Shown: positions 46,255 through 57,799 of the stretch, in pieces
Layout of the letters: the number at the start of each line of letters is the position of its first letter
Numbering within the stretch: position 1 is the stretch's first letter
Source: Monodelphis domestica
Lineage: Eukaryota; Chordata; Mammalia; Didelphimorphia; Didelphidae
Assembly (NCBI RefSeq): GCF_027887165.1
Contig: NC_077228.1
Coordinates: 423,973,207 to 424,037,206 of the forward strand
Direction: 5' to 3'
Length of the DNA stretch: 64,000 nt
Position numbers and translations under genes: made by a program
Notes under the pieces: model-generated
Databases searched by the model: none
What the model saw: only the letters and a program-made list of their open reading frames with translations
What the model was told of the DNA's origin: nothing

Positions 46255-48210
46255 TATCCAGCAAATAATCAGAGAAACAAGATTACAGCCAATGACAGGG
46301 GATAAAGAAGGAAAAAATATGAGTAAACAACTGAAAATGAAAAAAAAAAAGAAATTATAATCAAAAGCTTCTATCCAGGTAATGAACAAAGAGCAAATGG
46401 AACAAAGCAAGACAATTTGGAAAAGAACTTAAAAATCTAAACAAGTCATCTATAAACAGAGGCACATGAACTAAAACAAGAAAATAGTCTTTAAAGCCAA
46501 AATTGACCAGATTGAAAATGAGGCAAAGAAAGTGAAAAATGACCTACAAAGAAACAGACCAGAAGGAGAAGGATGACCATTGGGGAGCCATCCAGCAGTC
46601 TCCCTGAGGGTGAGGACTCGCTCCATCTAGATGTGACGATTCAGTCAAATAATGTAGATGAGAAGCACTATGTACTCAAGCCCATATGCATAGGCTTCAT
46701 ACAGTGTTCTGCCATAGCACAGTGGTTCGTTTATTATATAGGCTGGTGATTACATACTTCTTTGGCATACAATCCTATGGAATGTAACAACAAGACATGT
46801 AGCCTAAGAAGTTAGTCACTGAAACATTGTTGCTATAGATGAATGACATAGACAGGGTGATCGAGAGGTTAGTTCTCCCTGACCTAGGAGAATCATTGTT
46901 ACTTTTGGTCAGTTTACAATCAATAACAATTACTTAGGAGATGGGAAACAAAACATTTTGTAGCCAGGTACAAGGTTAGAGGGCAATTTAATGACAGACC
47001 AGATTTGGGGTTTGCCTCAATTTACAAATTCTATTTTTCTTGTGTTACTTTAAAGCATCTGGAAATGTTCCTTGGTTTCTGTCCATAAAGAGAATTCAGT
47101 GGAGTGTGTCTTGAAGGTGATCAATGTTTTTGGCCTGCCTGGCTTGTAATGGGAGTGAATGTAGATGTGGAGAAGTAAAGTAGGGGGTTAGTGATCTCTG
47201 GGTTTTAATTCTGTGAATGTAATCTTTTAGGGTAGTAATCTAGGGAGATTAAGGTAGAATATATGTTTATTGATCCTATAAATATTTGCTCTCATATTAT
47301 TTCATCTTTATTGGGGAGGGAATAATAATCATAACAAGTGCATTAAGAAAGTTAGAGAATGAGAAGTCACAGAAGTAGATCAGTAGGGGCCTCATTCTCT
47401 GGAGCCTGCCTTGCAGACCCCATTTCCCCAGTCTGTGACCTTGTCAACCAGTGAGGGTATGATAGCCTCCATCAGATGACCAAAAAGCCAGGGAATGAAA
47501 TTCAGTCTTTAAAAATTAGAATCCAACAACTAAAAGCAAGTTACTTCTCAAGGCAGCAAGAATCTATAAAACAACATCAAAAGAATTAAAACATTGAGGA
47601 AAATATGAAACACCTCATTGATAAAACTACAGACCTGGAAAAAATATCCAGAAGAGACAATTTAAGAATTATTGGACTATTGGAAAATCGTGACAAAAGG
47701 AAAAAGCTGGGACATCATTTTATAAGAAATTATCCAAGAAAACTGCCCTGGCGTTTGTGAACAAGAGGGAAAACTGGAGATTGAAATAATCCACAGATCA
47801 TCACCTGTATTTAATCCCCAAATGACAACACCCAGAAATGTTATAGCCAAATTCAAGAACTATCAGGTCAAGGAAAATATAATACGAGCTGCTAAGAAGA
47901 AACCATTTAGATATCATGGAACCACATTTAGGATAACACAGGACTTGGCTGCATCCACATTGAAGGACCAGAAAGCATGGAATATGATATTTCAGAAAGC
48001 AATGGAACTGGGTCTACAACCCAAGAATCAATTACCCTGAAAAACTGACTCTACTATTGCAGGAGAAAGTATAATCATTTAATAATAATAGAAGACGTCC
48101 AAGCATTCCCAAAGAAAAGACCTGACTTAAAAAAAAATCTGATGCCCAAACACAGAACTCAAGAGAAAACCAAAAAGTAATTAAGAAAGGGATGGAAAAA
48201 AAATTTTAAG
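46255..48210 (+). mobile_element. L1 ORF1 region split by an LTR-like insert
   Basis: The left part (46,255-46,579) aligns with the ORF1 N terminus of copy B ('aacaagattacagccaat', 'agcttctatccaggtaatga', 'gaacaaagagcaaatgg') and its coiled coil. The right part (47,475-48,210) continues with caaaaagccagggaatgaaa, then RRM text (aagagacaatttaagaatta, 'ttattggactattgg') and the C-terminal domain (47,822-48,040 open: TPRNVIAKFKNYQ, then ELGLQPKNQ). ORF2 is not seen after the spacer-like sequence. Several frameshifts; it is not functional. Confidence 0.82.
46580..47474 (-). mobile_element. Solo-LTR-like insert in L1 ORF1, minus
   Basis: 895 bases with no L1 similarity interrupt the ORF1 coiled coil. 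The 8-base word gatgacca flanks both sides (46,572-46,579 and 47,475-47,482) while the empty ORF1 should have it once, so this is a target-site duplication. On the minus strand the insert begins TGATGGAGG, carries an overlapping TATA/AATAAA-type cctatataataaacgaac (46,724-46,742) about 150 bases before its end, and ends near ctccccaa. That layout suits a retroviral LTR. Eight bases is longer than usual for LTR elements (4-6), and no terminal inverted repeats support a hAT element, so the class is not certain. No viral genes are present. Confidence 0.6.
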
Positions 48211-48211
48211 T

Positions 48212-48578
48212 ACCCAATAAGTTCAAAAGATTTGTGTTCCTATAAGAAAAGAGGATGTTAGTAACTCTTTAAAATTGTTATTATCATCAGAATAGCTAGA
48301 AGAAGTATACTTAGATAGTACAGTGATAAACTGTATAGTATTATATGTCAAAAATATATAAAAATCTAGAAGTAAAAAAGAGGGTAATACTAAGATAAAT
48401 GGGAAAAGAGATAAAATGGGATAAATATATTACATAAAGAATTGCATTGGGGCAGATGGGGAGAAGACCAATACAATGGAAAGATGAAAGAAGTTGGAGA
48501 CAGTCTTCAAGAAATTTTTCATTATTATAGTGGAAAGGGTCAGAATGGTTCAAGTGGAAGGAAAACCTCCAACTCCAA
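48212..48578. other. Probably L1 ORF1-ORF2 spacer remnant
   Basis: AT- and purine-rich text directly after the ORF1 remnant, in the place of the spacer of copies A-C (for example gatggggagaagaccaatac near 48,455). No gene. Confidence 0.35.
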
Positions 48579-48580
48579 AG

Positions 48581-48838
48581 TCAATCATCATCATCACCCT
48601 CATTTTCATCATCATCAACAACAACACCATCATAACATCAACATTATTGTCATCGTCAACATCATCACTATCAACATCAATATTATTGGCATCAACAACA
48701 ACATCACCATCAACATCATAGACATCATCAACACCATCATCATCATCATCAAAATCATCAACATCATCAATATAATCATCAACAACAACATCATCAATGT
48801 CATCAACATCAAAATCATCTGTGTCATCATCAACATCT
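48581..48838. repeat. (ATC/AAC)n trinucleotide satellite
   Basis: About 258 bases of ATC, AAC and ATT triplets, imperfect. It gives long Ile/Asn/Thr or Met/Leu frames on both strands that are artefacts of the period. Confidence 0.95.
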
Positions 48839-49247
48839 AACTATCCATCTTTTCCTGGGCCAGGAAAGATTTTTTCTGCGTGGCCTAACCTATTAGTACA
48901 TTATGCAGAGTACTGAATGAGAGCCAAAAGACCTAAATTCTAGGTTTAAGTGCCACTATATATCCTTTGGGGGTAAAAAGAAAGCCTTCTTTTTTCCTGG
49001 ACTCAGTTCCTCATTTATGTTTGAGTGAAGCTTACCTGGATTCTGCATTGTTATTCAATCATATAAAAGAATAAACCAAATTTAAACAAGAAAAATAAAT
49101 AAAATAAAATAATTATTTTGTACTAATATATTCTAATCAACTTTGAGTTAAATGGATTTAATTTTAGAAAAGGTCCTAGGATGTGTCACTCTTTTATATT
49201 TAACATTTTAAAAATCATTTCACAGTTTGACACAGTATTAAAAAATA

Positions 49248-49432
49248 ATAAAATACCTTACCTTCTTTCTTGGGATCCATACTAAGTACTGGTTCCAAGG
49301 CAGGAGAGTAATAAGGACTAGGCAACTGGAGTTACAGGGTCACAAAATAAGGAATTACTTAAAATCAGTTTAGAATACAGGTCCTCCTGTCTCTAGTCCT
49401 GGATTTCTATCCAGTAAACCACCTAGCTAGGT
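49248..49432 (-). mobile_element. CORE-SINE with non-RTE tail, minus
   Basis: The plus strand: accttaccttctttcttggg, 'gtactggttccaaggcagga', gagtaataaggactaggcaa, 'gagttacagggtcacaaaat' (CORE damaged), then 'gtcctcctgtctctagtcct' and ccagtaaaccacctagct. Imperfect flanking repeats (49,230-49,250 and 49,443-49,469, both starting acacagtatt) look like a decayed target-site duplication. Confidence 0.82.
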
Positions 49433-49469
49433 TTAAAAAAAAACACAGTATTTAATAAAAAATAATTGA

Positions 49470-50413
49470 ATAAATGTGCCAGTATGCAGTTTCATGATTT
49501 AGATAACATTCTCTCAAGTATATTCAGGAAAAATTCAGTAGCAAATAAGATGATGGGGATGTTATGCACTGCTCTATTTCCACATGGTTTTGATTTTTTG
49601 TTAGGTCTTTATATTTTGGCATTTATTCATTCAAAATAAGCTAGAGATCATGATTTTTCAGCTTCTATCAATTAAAAATTAAATTTGTATGGATCAATCT
49701 ATGTAAAATGTTTGTATTATACTCTAATTCTGTGAGAGTTTCTTTAAGTTCTTAGACATTTCATTATTATCATTAATAATCTTTTTGGAATAAAAGAGGA
49801 TTTAAGTAGCTAATTTCAATAAATTAATGATAATTTTTTTTAAAAAATTATTTGGGAAGGAAGGAAGGAAGTTGCTGAATTGCAACATGCAATTACAAAA
49901 GCATAGGAATATAGCCTCTTCATCCCATGCAATAATGCAGGACTGTTTTTTACAGCACATAGGACAAATACTTGTACAGCCTCCACTTAAATACTCCCTC
50001 CATGGGACAGAGATCATTTACTCAATGTATTTTCATTTACTCCAATGTAGAAAACTACCTTGGGGACTGAGTTGCAGATGGAAGCATGAGAAGAACTTCA
50101 ACTGCCAAGAGGAGTCATTCAAAGCATTATAACAATATGAAGGGAAGACACAGAATGTGTAAGGTGTGTTCAGGGAAACAGGTTGGCTGGAGCAGGGAGC
50201 TCATAGAGGAGAAAGGCAATAATTAGAAATGTAAAACAGTTCCAGACTGAAGGGAGGATTTTTGATGCTAGACTCAAGAATTTGCACTTTATACTATAAA
50301 CCGTGGGAATCCAAAAGTTTCTGAAGCAGAGACTTATTATCATAATACCATCAAGAACAGATTAAGCTTGAGATCAAATGACAGTTTTATGATAGTAGAC
50401 ACTGGATCAAAGA
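49470..50413. other. No gene seen
   Basis: About 0.95 kb. 50,230-50,410 resembles an ancient dispersed repeat (for example 'gaatttgcactttatactat'), unassigned. The frames at 49,802-50,017 (minus) and 49,827-50,132 (plus) overlap and neither is recognised. Confidence 0.4.
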
Positions 50414-50414
50414 T

Positions 50415-50580
50415 GTCCAACTAGAAGAAACTTCAGAACCTATCTAGTCCAGCTATTTACTTGACGAAAACAAAGAACAGAGGAGTCAAGTAACTTTCCC
50501 AACATCACACAGGTAGAAAGAATCAGAAGCGGGATTTGAGTAAAGAATCCAAAGCCAATGTACAATCACTGGGCCATGTA
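50415..50580 (-). mobile_element. MIR-type SINE, minus
   Basis: Reversed order: gaaacttcagaacctatcta, gtccagctatttacttgacg, 'gagtcaagtaactttcccaa', catcacacaggtagaaag and 'agcgggatttgagtaaagaa'. Directly left of L1 copy B. Confidence 0.72.
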
Positions 50581-50588
50581 ATTTCATG

Positions 50589-50602
50589 GCATTTAACTTT
50601 TT
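50589..50602. repeat. L1 B target-site duplication, left copy
   Basis: gcatttaacttttt; a perfect 14-base match to 57,320-57,333. Its last five bases merge with the poly(T) that is the L1 tail on this strand, so the informative part is nine bases or more. Confidence 0.88.
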
Positions 50603-50810
50603 TTTTTAATTTTTATTTGGTGATTTCCAAACATTATTCATTGGAAACAAAGATCACTTTCTTTTCTTCCATCCCCTCCCTCCCACCACCTTCTTGATTC
50701 AAACCCATTTCCATGTTGTTGGTATTTGCATTAGAGTGTACATTTAGAGTCTCTCCTCAGTCATATCCCCTCCACCCCTGTAGTCAAGCAGTTGCTTTCC
50801 ATCAGTGTTT

Positions 50811-53800
50811 TTACTCCCACAGTTTATCTTCTGTTTGTGGATAGTGTTTTTTAGATCCCTGCAGATTGTTCAGGGACATTGCATTGCCACTAATGGAGAA
50901 GTCCATTACCTTCGATTGTACCACAATGTACAAAAAGTACACAAAGTACTCTGTGTACAATGTTCTCCTGGTTCTGCTCCTCTCACTCTGCATCACTTCC
51001 TGGAGGTTGTTCCAGTCTCCATGGAATTTCTCTACTTTATTATTCCTTTTAGCACAATAGTATTCCATCACCAACATATACCACAATTTGTTCAGCCATT
51101 CATTCCCCAATTAATGGGCATCCCCTCATTTTCCAATTTTTGGCCACCACAAAGAGTGTTATTCTTGTACAAGTCTTTTTCCTTATTATCTCTTTGGGGT
51201 ACAAGCCCAGTAGTGCTATGGCTGGATCAAAGGGCAGACGGTTTTTTATCGCCCTTTGGGCATAGTTCCAAATTGCCCTCCAGAATGGTTGGATTAATTC
51301 ACAACTCCACCATCAATGAATTAGTGTCCCTACTTTGCCACATCCCCTCCAGCATTCATTACTTTCCATAGCTGTGATGTTAGTCAATCTGCTAGGTGTG
51401 AGGTGATACCTCAGAGTTGTTTTGATTTGTATCTCTCTGATTTTAAGAGATGTAGAACACTTTTTCATGTGCTCATTAATAGTTTTGATTTCTTTGGCTG
51501 AGAACTGCCTGTTCATGTCCCTTGCCCATTTATCAATTGGAGAATGGCTTGATTTTTTGTACAATTGATTTAGCTCTTTGTAAATTTGAGTAATTAAACC
51601 TTTGTCAGAGGTTTTTATGAAGATTGTTTCCCAATTTGTTGCTACCCTTCTGATTTTAGTTACATCGGTTTTGTTTGTACAAAAACTTTTTAATTTGATG
51701 TAGTCAAAATTATTTATTTTACATTTTGTGACTCTTTCTAAGTCTTGCTTGGTTTTAAAATCTTTCTCCTCCCAAAGGTCTGACATGTATGCTATTCTAT
51801 GTTCACCTAATTTACTTATCCTTTCCTTCTTTATGTTCAAGTCATTTACCCATTCTGAATTTATCTTGGTGTGGGGTGTGAGGTGTTGATCCAAACCTAA
51901 TCTTTCCCACACTGTCCTCCAATTTTCCCAACAGATTTTATCAAATAATGGATTTTTGTCCCAAAAGCTGTGGTCTTTGGGTTTGTCATAAACTGTCTTG
52001 CTGAGATCATTTACTCCAAGTCTATTCCATTGATCCTCCTTTCTGTCTCTTAGCCAGTACCAAATTGTTTTGATAACCACTGCTTTATAGTATAGTTTGA
52101 GATCTGGGACTGCAAGTCCTCCTTCCTTTGCATTGTTTTTTCATAATTTCCCTGGATATCCTTGATCTTTTGCTCTTCCAAATGAATTTAGTTACGGTTT
52201 TTTCTAATTCAGTAAAGAAGTTTTTTGGTAGTTCAATGGGTATGACACTAAATAAGTAAATTACTTTGGGTAGGATTGTCATTTTTATTGTTAGCTCATC
52301 CCACCCATGAGCAATCAATGTTTTTCCAATTGTTTAGATCTAGTTTTAGCTGTGTGGAAAGTGTTTTGTACTTGAGTTCATATAGTTCCTGTTTGTCTCG
52401 GCAGATAGATTCCTAAGTATTTTATATTGTCTAGGGTGATTTTGAATGGTATTTTGCTTTCTAATTCTTGCTGCTGAAATGGGTTAGAGATATATAGAAA
52501 TGCTGATGACTTATGCTGGTTTATTTTGTATCCTGCAACTTTGCTAAAGTTGTTGATTATTTAGAGTAACTTTTTGGTTGATTCTCTAGGATTCCTTAAG
52601 TAAACCATCATATCATCTGCAAAGAGTGATAGCTTGATCTCCTCATTGCCAATTTTAATACCTTCAATTTCTTTTTCTTCTCTAATTGCCACTGCTAGTG
52701 TTTCTAGTACAATATTAAATAATAGAGATGACAATGGGCATCCTTGTTTTACTCCTGATCTTATTGGAAAGGCTTCTAGTTTATCCCCATTGCAGATGAT
52801 GTTTGCTGATGGTTTTAGATATATACTGTTTATAATTTTTTTTGGAAAAGCCCTTCTATTCCTATACTTTCTAGTGTCTTCAATAGGAATGGGTCTTGTA
52901 TTTTATCAAAGGCTTTTTCTGCATCTATTGAGATAATCATGTGATTTTTGTCAGTTTGCTTGTTAATATGGTCAATTATGTGGATGGTTTTCCTAATATT
53001 GAACCATCCTTGCATTCCTGGTATAAATCCTGCCTGGTCATAGTGGATGACCCTTGTGATGACTTGCTGGACTCTTTTTACTAGTATCCTATTTAAGATT
53101 TTTGCATCTATATTCATTAGGGAGATTGGTCTATAGTTTTCTTTCTCTGTTTTTGACCTGCCTGGCTTTGGGATCAGTACCATGTTTGTGTCGTAGAATG
53201 AATTTGGTAGAACTCCTTCTTGGCCTATTCTGTCAAATAGTTTGTTTAATATTGGGATTAGTTGTTCTTTGAATGTTTGATAGAATTCATTTGTGAATCC
53301 ATCTGGACCTGGGGATTTCTTAGGGAGTTCTTTGATGGCTTGTTCAATTTCTTTTTCTGAAATGGGGTTGTTAAGGTAATTTATTTCTTCCTCTTTTAGT
53401 CTAGGCAATTTATATTTTTGTAAGTATTCATCCATATCACCTAGATTGCCATATTTGTTGCCATATAATTGGACATAGTAGTTTTTAATGATTGCCTTAA
53501 TTTCCTCTTCGTTAGAGGTGAGGTCTCCTTTTTCATCTTGGATACTGTCAATTTGGTTTATTTCTTTCCTTTTTTTAATTAGACTGACTAGTACTTTGTC
53601 AATTTTATTTGTTTTTTCAAAGTACCAGCTTCTAGTCTTATTTATTAAATCAATAGTTCTTTGACTTTCAATTTTATTAATTTCTCCTTTGAGTTTTAGG
53701 ATCTCTAATTTCTTCATCTAAGGATTTTTAATTTGTTCACTTTCTAATTTTTTAATTTGCATGCCCAATTCATTGACCTCTGCCCTTTTTAATTTGTTAA

Positions 53801-54715
53801 TATATGAACTCAAGGATATAAATTTCCCCCTGAGTACTGCTTTGGCTGCATCCCATACGTTCTGAAAGGATGTCTCATGATTGTCATTTTCTTCAATGAA
53901 GTTATTAATTGTTTCTATGATTTGTTCTTTAACTAAATGGTTTTGGAGAATCGTATTGTTTAATTTCCAATTAATTTTTGATTTACCTCTCCATATTCCC
54001 TTACTAATTATTATTTTCATTGCATTGTGATCTGAGAAAGAGTTGCATTTATTATTTCTGCTCTTTTGTACTTGTTTGCAATGTTTTTATGCCCTAATAC
54101 ATGGTCAATTTTTGTGAATGTACCATGTGCTGCAGTAAAGAAGGTATATTCCTTTTTGTCCTTATTTATTTTTCTCCACATGTCTACTAACTCGAATTTT
54201 TCTAAGATTTCATTCACTTCTCTTACCTCTTTCTTATTTATTTTTTGGTTTGATTTATCTAGTTCGGATAGAGGAAGGTTCAGGTCTCCCACTAGTATAG
54301 TTTTTCTATCTATTTCATCCTTGAGTTCCTCTAGTTTCTCCTTTAGAAATTTGGATGCTATGCCATTTGGTGCATACATATTGAGTATAGATATTTCCTC
54401 ACTGTCTTTACTGCCTTTTATCAAGATGTAATTACCTTCCCTATCTCTTTTAACTAGACTTATTTTTACTTTGGCTTTGTCAGATATCATGATTGCAACT
54501 CCTGCCTTCTTTTTGTCAGTTGATGCCCAATAGATTTGGATCCACCCTCTTACTTTCACCCTATGTGTATCTACCTTTCTCATATGTGTTTCTTGTATAC
54601 AGCATATGGTAGGGTTTTGGACTCTAATCCACTCTGCTATTTGCTTGCTTTTTATGGGTGAGTTCATTCCATTCACATTCAGAGTTATGATTACTAGCTG
54701 TGTATTTCCCAGCAT
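50811..54715 (-). pseudogene. L1 ORF2 (copy B), broken
   Basis: Endonuclease/reverse transcriptase frame from the ATG at 54,715 (MLGNTQLVIITLNVNGMN aligns with the copy C start; an in-frame ATG 13 codons upstream also exists). Endonuclease motifs NVNG, QETH and GDLN are intact; a one-base insertion precedes the SDH motif (about 54,030). Further lesions are TAG at 53,718-53,720, a slip in an A run near 52,845, a two-base loss near 52,400, a shift near 52,130, and TGA at 51,313-51,315 replacing the last Cys codon region of the CX3CX7H motif. RT FADD at 52,612-52,623 is intact. The usual terminal TGA reads CGA and a small duplication precedes it, leaving the last frame open to 50,811. Confidence 0.9.
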
Positions 54716-55445
54716 TTTGATTTCTGCTCCTTTACCTGCCTTTTCTTCTTTCACTATTTCCTTCTACACCAATGTTTGCTTTTGAACAGTCCCCCTTGTT
54801 CCCAACCTTATTTTACTTCCCTTTCTACCCCTCTCCCTATTTATCCCCCCTCTTATTTTCCCTGTAGTCTTTCTAAAATTAACCCACCACTCCCTCCCTC
54901 TCTTGAGCTACTTCCCTCCCCAACAGACCATTTATTACCCTTCTACTCCCCTATAGGGTGCAAATCTATTCTCTGCCCCCAATGGATTGGATTATTTTTT
55001 CCCTCTTTGAGTCACTTTCAAAGCACATAAAAGTTGAGTATTTCCTGTCTCTGACCTCTTTACCCTTCCAGTGTATTGATGTTCTCCCCCCTCCCACCAT
55101 GAGCTTCTTTATGACATATAAATTTACCCCCATTTGTTTCTTTTCCCATTTCTTTTAATATTAACCTATTTTTAAGCTCTAGTTTTATATATATATATAT
55201 ATATATATGCATACTCATGCGTATGTATTTTTGCATGCATATATCTATATACCTATGTCTTGTCCTTTCATCCTATACAGTTTGTTGCTGTTTCCTCTAA
55301 GTATACTTCTTTTTGCTGCCCAGGTAATAACAACAGTTTTTAAGAGTTACCAATGACCTCTTTTCTTATAGAGATACATATCATTTTAACTTATTGAGTC
55401 TCTTAAATTTTTTTTTGTTTTTCTTTTTCTTTTTTCCCCTCTTTT

Positions 55446-56578
55446 TTAATTAGCTTTTGATGATTCTCTTGAGTTCTGTGCTTGGACATCAAATTTTCTG
55501 TTCAGATCTGGTCTTTTCTTTACGAATTCTTGAAATTCTTCTATTTTGTTAAATGACCATACTTTCCCCTGTAAGAATATAGTCAGTTTTGTTGGGTAGT
55601 TGATTCTTGGTTGTAGACCTAGTTCCCTTGCTTTCCAGAATATCATATTCCATTCCTTTCTTTTTTTCAATGTGGATGCAGCCAGATCCTGAGTTATCCT
55701 CTCTGTGGTTGCTTGGTATCTGAATGACTTCTTCTTGGCAGCTTGTAATATCTTTTCTTTGGTCTGATAGTTCTTGAATTTGGCTATAACATTCCTGGGT
55801 GTTGTCAGTTGGGGATTAAGTACAGGAGGTGATCTGTGGATTCTATCAATCTCTACTTTTCCCTCTTGTTCAAGTATTTTGGGGCAGTTTTCTTTAATAA
55901 TTTCCTGTAATATAATGTCTAGGCTTTTTCTTTTGTCATGGTCTTCTGGTAGGCCAATAATTCTTAAATTGTCTCTCCTTGAACGATTTTCTAAATCCTC
56001 TGTTTTGTGAATGAGATGCTTCATATTTTCCTCAATTTTTTCATTCTTTTGGTTTTGTTTTATAGTGTCCTGCTGCCTTGTGAGGTCACTCGATTCTAGT
56101 TGTTGTATTCTGGTTCTTAAAGACTGTATTCCATCCTTAGTTTTTTAGTGGTCCTTTTCCTTTTGGTCGGATTTTCTTTGGAGGTCATCTTTCATCTTCT
56201 TTGCCTCATCTCTTTCATTTGCTTTGCCTCATCTTTCATCTCCTTTGCCTCATTTTCCAGCTGGTTGATTTTGGCTTTCAAGACACTATTTTCTGTTTCC
56301 AGATGACTTATCTTAGTTTTTAAGTTTTTTTCCTAATTGTCTTCAGCCTCTCTTAATTGTGCTTTGAATTGCATTATGAGTTCTTCCAAAGCCTGTATCC
56401 AATTCGCTGGGATTTCTGATTTTTCCTTTGCTGATCCCTCCCCCTCTGTTTTGTTTGCTCTTTGCTCATTACCTGTGCAGAAGCTGTCTATTGTAATTTC
56501 TTTCTTCTTTTTCTGTTTTTTGCTCGAGTTTATCCCTTCTTTGCTCCCCGTATTTGGCTGTGTTCTTGCTCCTCTCAT
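55446..56578 (-). pseudogene. L1 ORF1 (copy B), broken
   Basis: ORF1p frame. The N-terminal segment (56,578-56,333) is Lys-rich and ends in a premature stop. A heptad-rich coiled-coil region (56,330-56,030) is shifted in frame. The RRM and C-terminal domain are intact from 56,024 to 55,446 (192 codons): RRDNLRIIGLPE, KENCPKILEQ, TPRNVIAKFKNYQ, ITQDLAAS, ELGLQPRINYP and KLTIFLQGKVW. Unlike copies A and C, it has no stop after KLTI and continues to a natural end. The normal role is RNA binding and chaperoning in the L1 RNP. Confidence 0.9.
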
Positions 56579-57319
56579 TTTGTTTTGGTTTTGGGGCTGT
56601 CAGTCTCCCCTCTTGGAGCTTTGTCAGATCTCTTGGTACAGTCTCTAGGGGAAGAATGTTAGCTTCCCTGACCTCTGGAGGCTTTTGATTGGATTGAGTT
56701 CAACTGGGCTGGGCTGCATGTGGTATGAAGCTCTGAGGCTCTGAAGACTCCTGGAAGGCTGGGCCACCCAGGCTCTCTCCAGTTCTCTCCAGCTGCTTCT
56801 CCGCTGTCCACAAGTGCCTTTGCTTGCCTCCCTAAACTCTGAGGAGTTCTGATGGGATTATATTTAACTGGATTGGTCTGGATGTGCCCCGAGGCAATGG
56901 TGAGACTGGAGCCCAATGGGGGGACCCAGCCACGGCCCTTTTCTCCCTGGCTTCCTCCTCGCTGTCCAAGCTGGATGCTCGGAGCCTGGCGCCCTGCTGC
57001 TCACAAGGTAGACCCTGCAAACCAGCACCTTTGCCTGCTCAGAGGTTCCCGCTTCTGCTGGGGGCTCAGCCTTCTGGGTTGGGGGAGGTGTCCTGGGACC
57101 TACCCTCTGCCTTCCCCTTAGCCCTGAGTATTCTCGGATTCCAGCTTTTGGGGGGCTTACCTTTTGATTTGAGTCCAGAAGGAGGGTTCCCAGCTTCTGT
57201 CCTGTTGTTCAGATTGAATTTCAGTGCCCTAGGAGCATTCAGTCTGTATCAAGTAAGGAAGGGTCTTCCACGAGGTCTGAACTTTTGCTGCTTGCTAAGC
57301 TGCCATCTTGACTCCGCCA
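56579..57319 (-). promoter_or_regulatory. L1 B 5' UTR with YY1-like start
   Basis: GC-rich internal promoter region. A CAAGATGGC motif on the minus strand lies at about 57,302-57,310, in the first 20 bases. Two similar segments of the type 'cagttaaatataatccc..' and 'cagttgaactcaatcca..' (minus strand) indicate an internal duplication. Open frames across it (56,884-57,327 and others) are composition effects. Confidence 0.7.
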
Positions 57320-57333
57320 GCATTTAACTTTTT
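57320..57333. repeat. L1 B target-site duplication, right copy
   Basis: gcatttaacttttt, next to the 5' end of copy B; identical to 50,589-50,602. Confidence 0.88.
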
Positions 57334-57798
57334 AAAGAAAATATAAATATATGGCACTGCTATCCTCCCTACAAAAGAGGTGATAAAATATTCTTCACTT
57401 CCTGGACAGAAAGTCAAACAATTGATCTCAACCCCTCCCTAGGTGTGGTCAATGTGTCTAGAAGTCCAACAGTGAATCAGTTCCTTCTTACTCAGTAAGG
57501 TAACACAGTGGGAATCTCCCAAATTAGGTTGCTCTTGTCCCAACTCTCCTTCTAATGGTTCCATTCAAATCAAGAGTGAATACCCAAAGAGCAAATGCTA
57601 AAAACCCTAGTTCCAGAAGAGTAGAGAACTTAGTATGTTCATTCTGCCATTCTTCTTAAAAGTCCTACAAAATTCACAACTGCATAACCTCAGACAATGC
57701 AATTTCTTATAGATTTCTTTTAAGGTAGCCATCATACTCTTTTACTCTATTCCTCCCTGTCTTTTTAGGGATTTCTAATTTTGTGGCCAATAGAGACT
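57334..57798. other. No gene seen; spacer between head-to-head L1s
   Basis: About 0.46 kb with no recognised repeat. With the following SINE it forms the roughly 0.9 kb gap between the 5' ends of copies B and C. Confidence 0.45.
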
Positions 57799-57799
57799 T

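Larger units (their letters stand above)
50603..57319 (-). mobile_element. L1 copy B, near full length, defective
   Basis: Complete L1 structure on the minus strand: 5' end at 57,319 (ggcggagtcaagatggcagc), GC-rich 5' UTR of about 0.74 kb, ORF1, a spacer of about 0.73 kb, ORF2, a 3' UTR with a C-rich (G-rich on the L1 strand) tract at 50,668-50,690, and a poly(A) (plus-strand T run). It is bounded by 14-base target-site duplications; read on the L1 strand the break point is TT/AAAA, the preferred L1 endonuclease site. ORF1 and ORF2 each carry stops and frameshifts, so it is inactive but clearly younger than most L1 pieces here. It lies head-to-head with copy C. Confidence 0.96.

Noticed and set aside
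46580..47474. hAT DNA transposon
   Set aside because: The 8-base flank would fit, but the ends are not inverted repeats of each other and the inner layout suits an LTR better.
48442..48840. Ile/Asn/His-rich plus-strand frames and Met/Leu-rich minus-strand frame
   Set aside because: Produced by the ATC/AAC triplet array; both strands are open because of the period.
50805..51371. 188-codon plus-strand open frame
   Set aside because: Antisense to L1 copy B ORF2 end and 3' UTR; the minus strand explains the sequence.
56332..57327. Several 60-147 codon frames in GC-rich DNA (such as 56,884-57,327)
   Set aside because: Fall in the L1 B 5' UTR and ORF1 antisense; GC-rich DNA has few stops. No homology to known proteins is seen.
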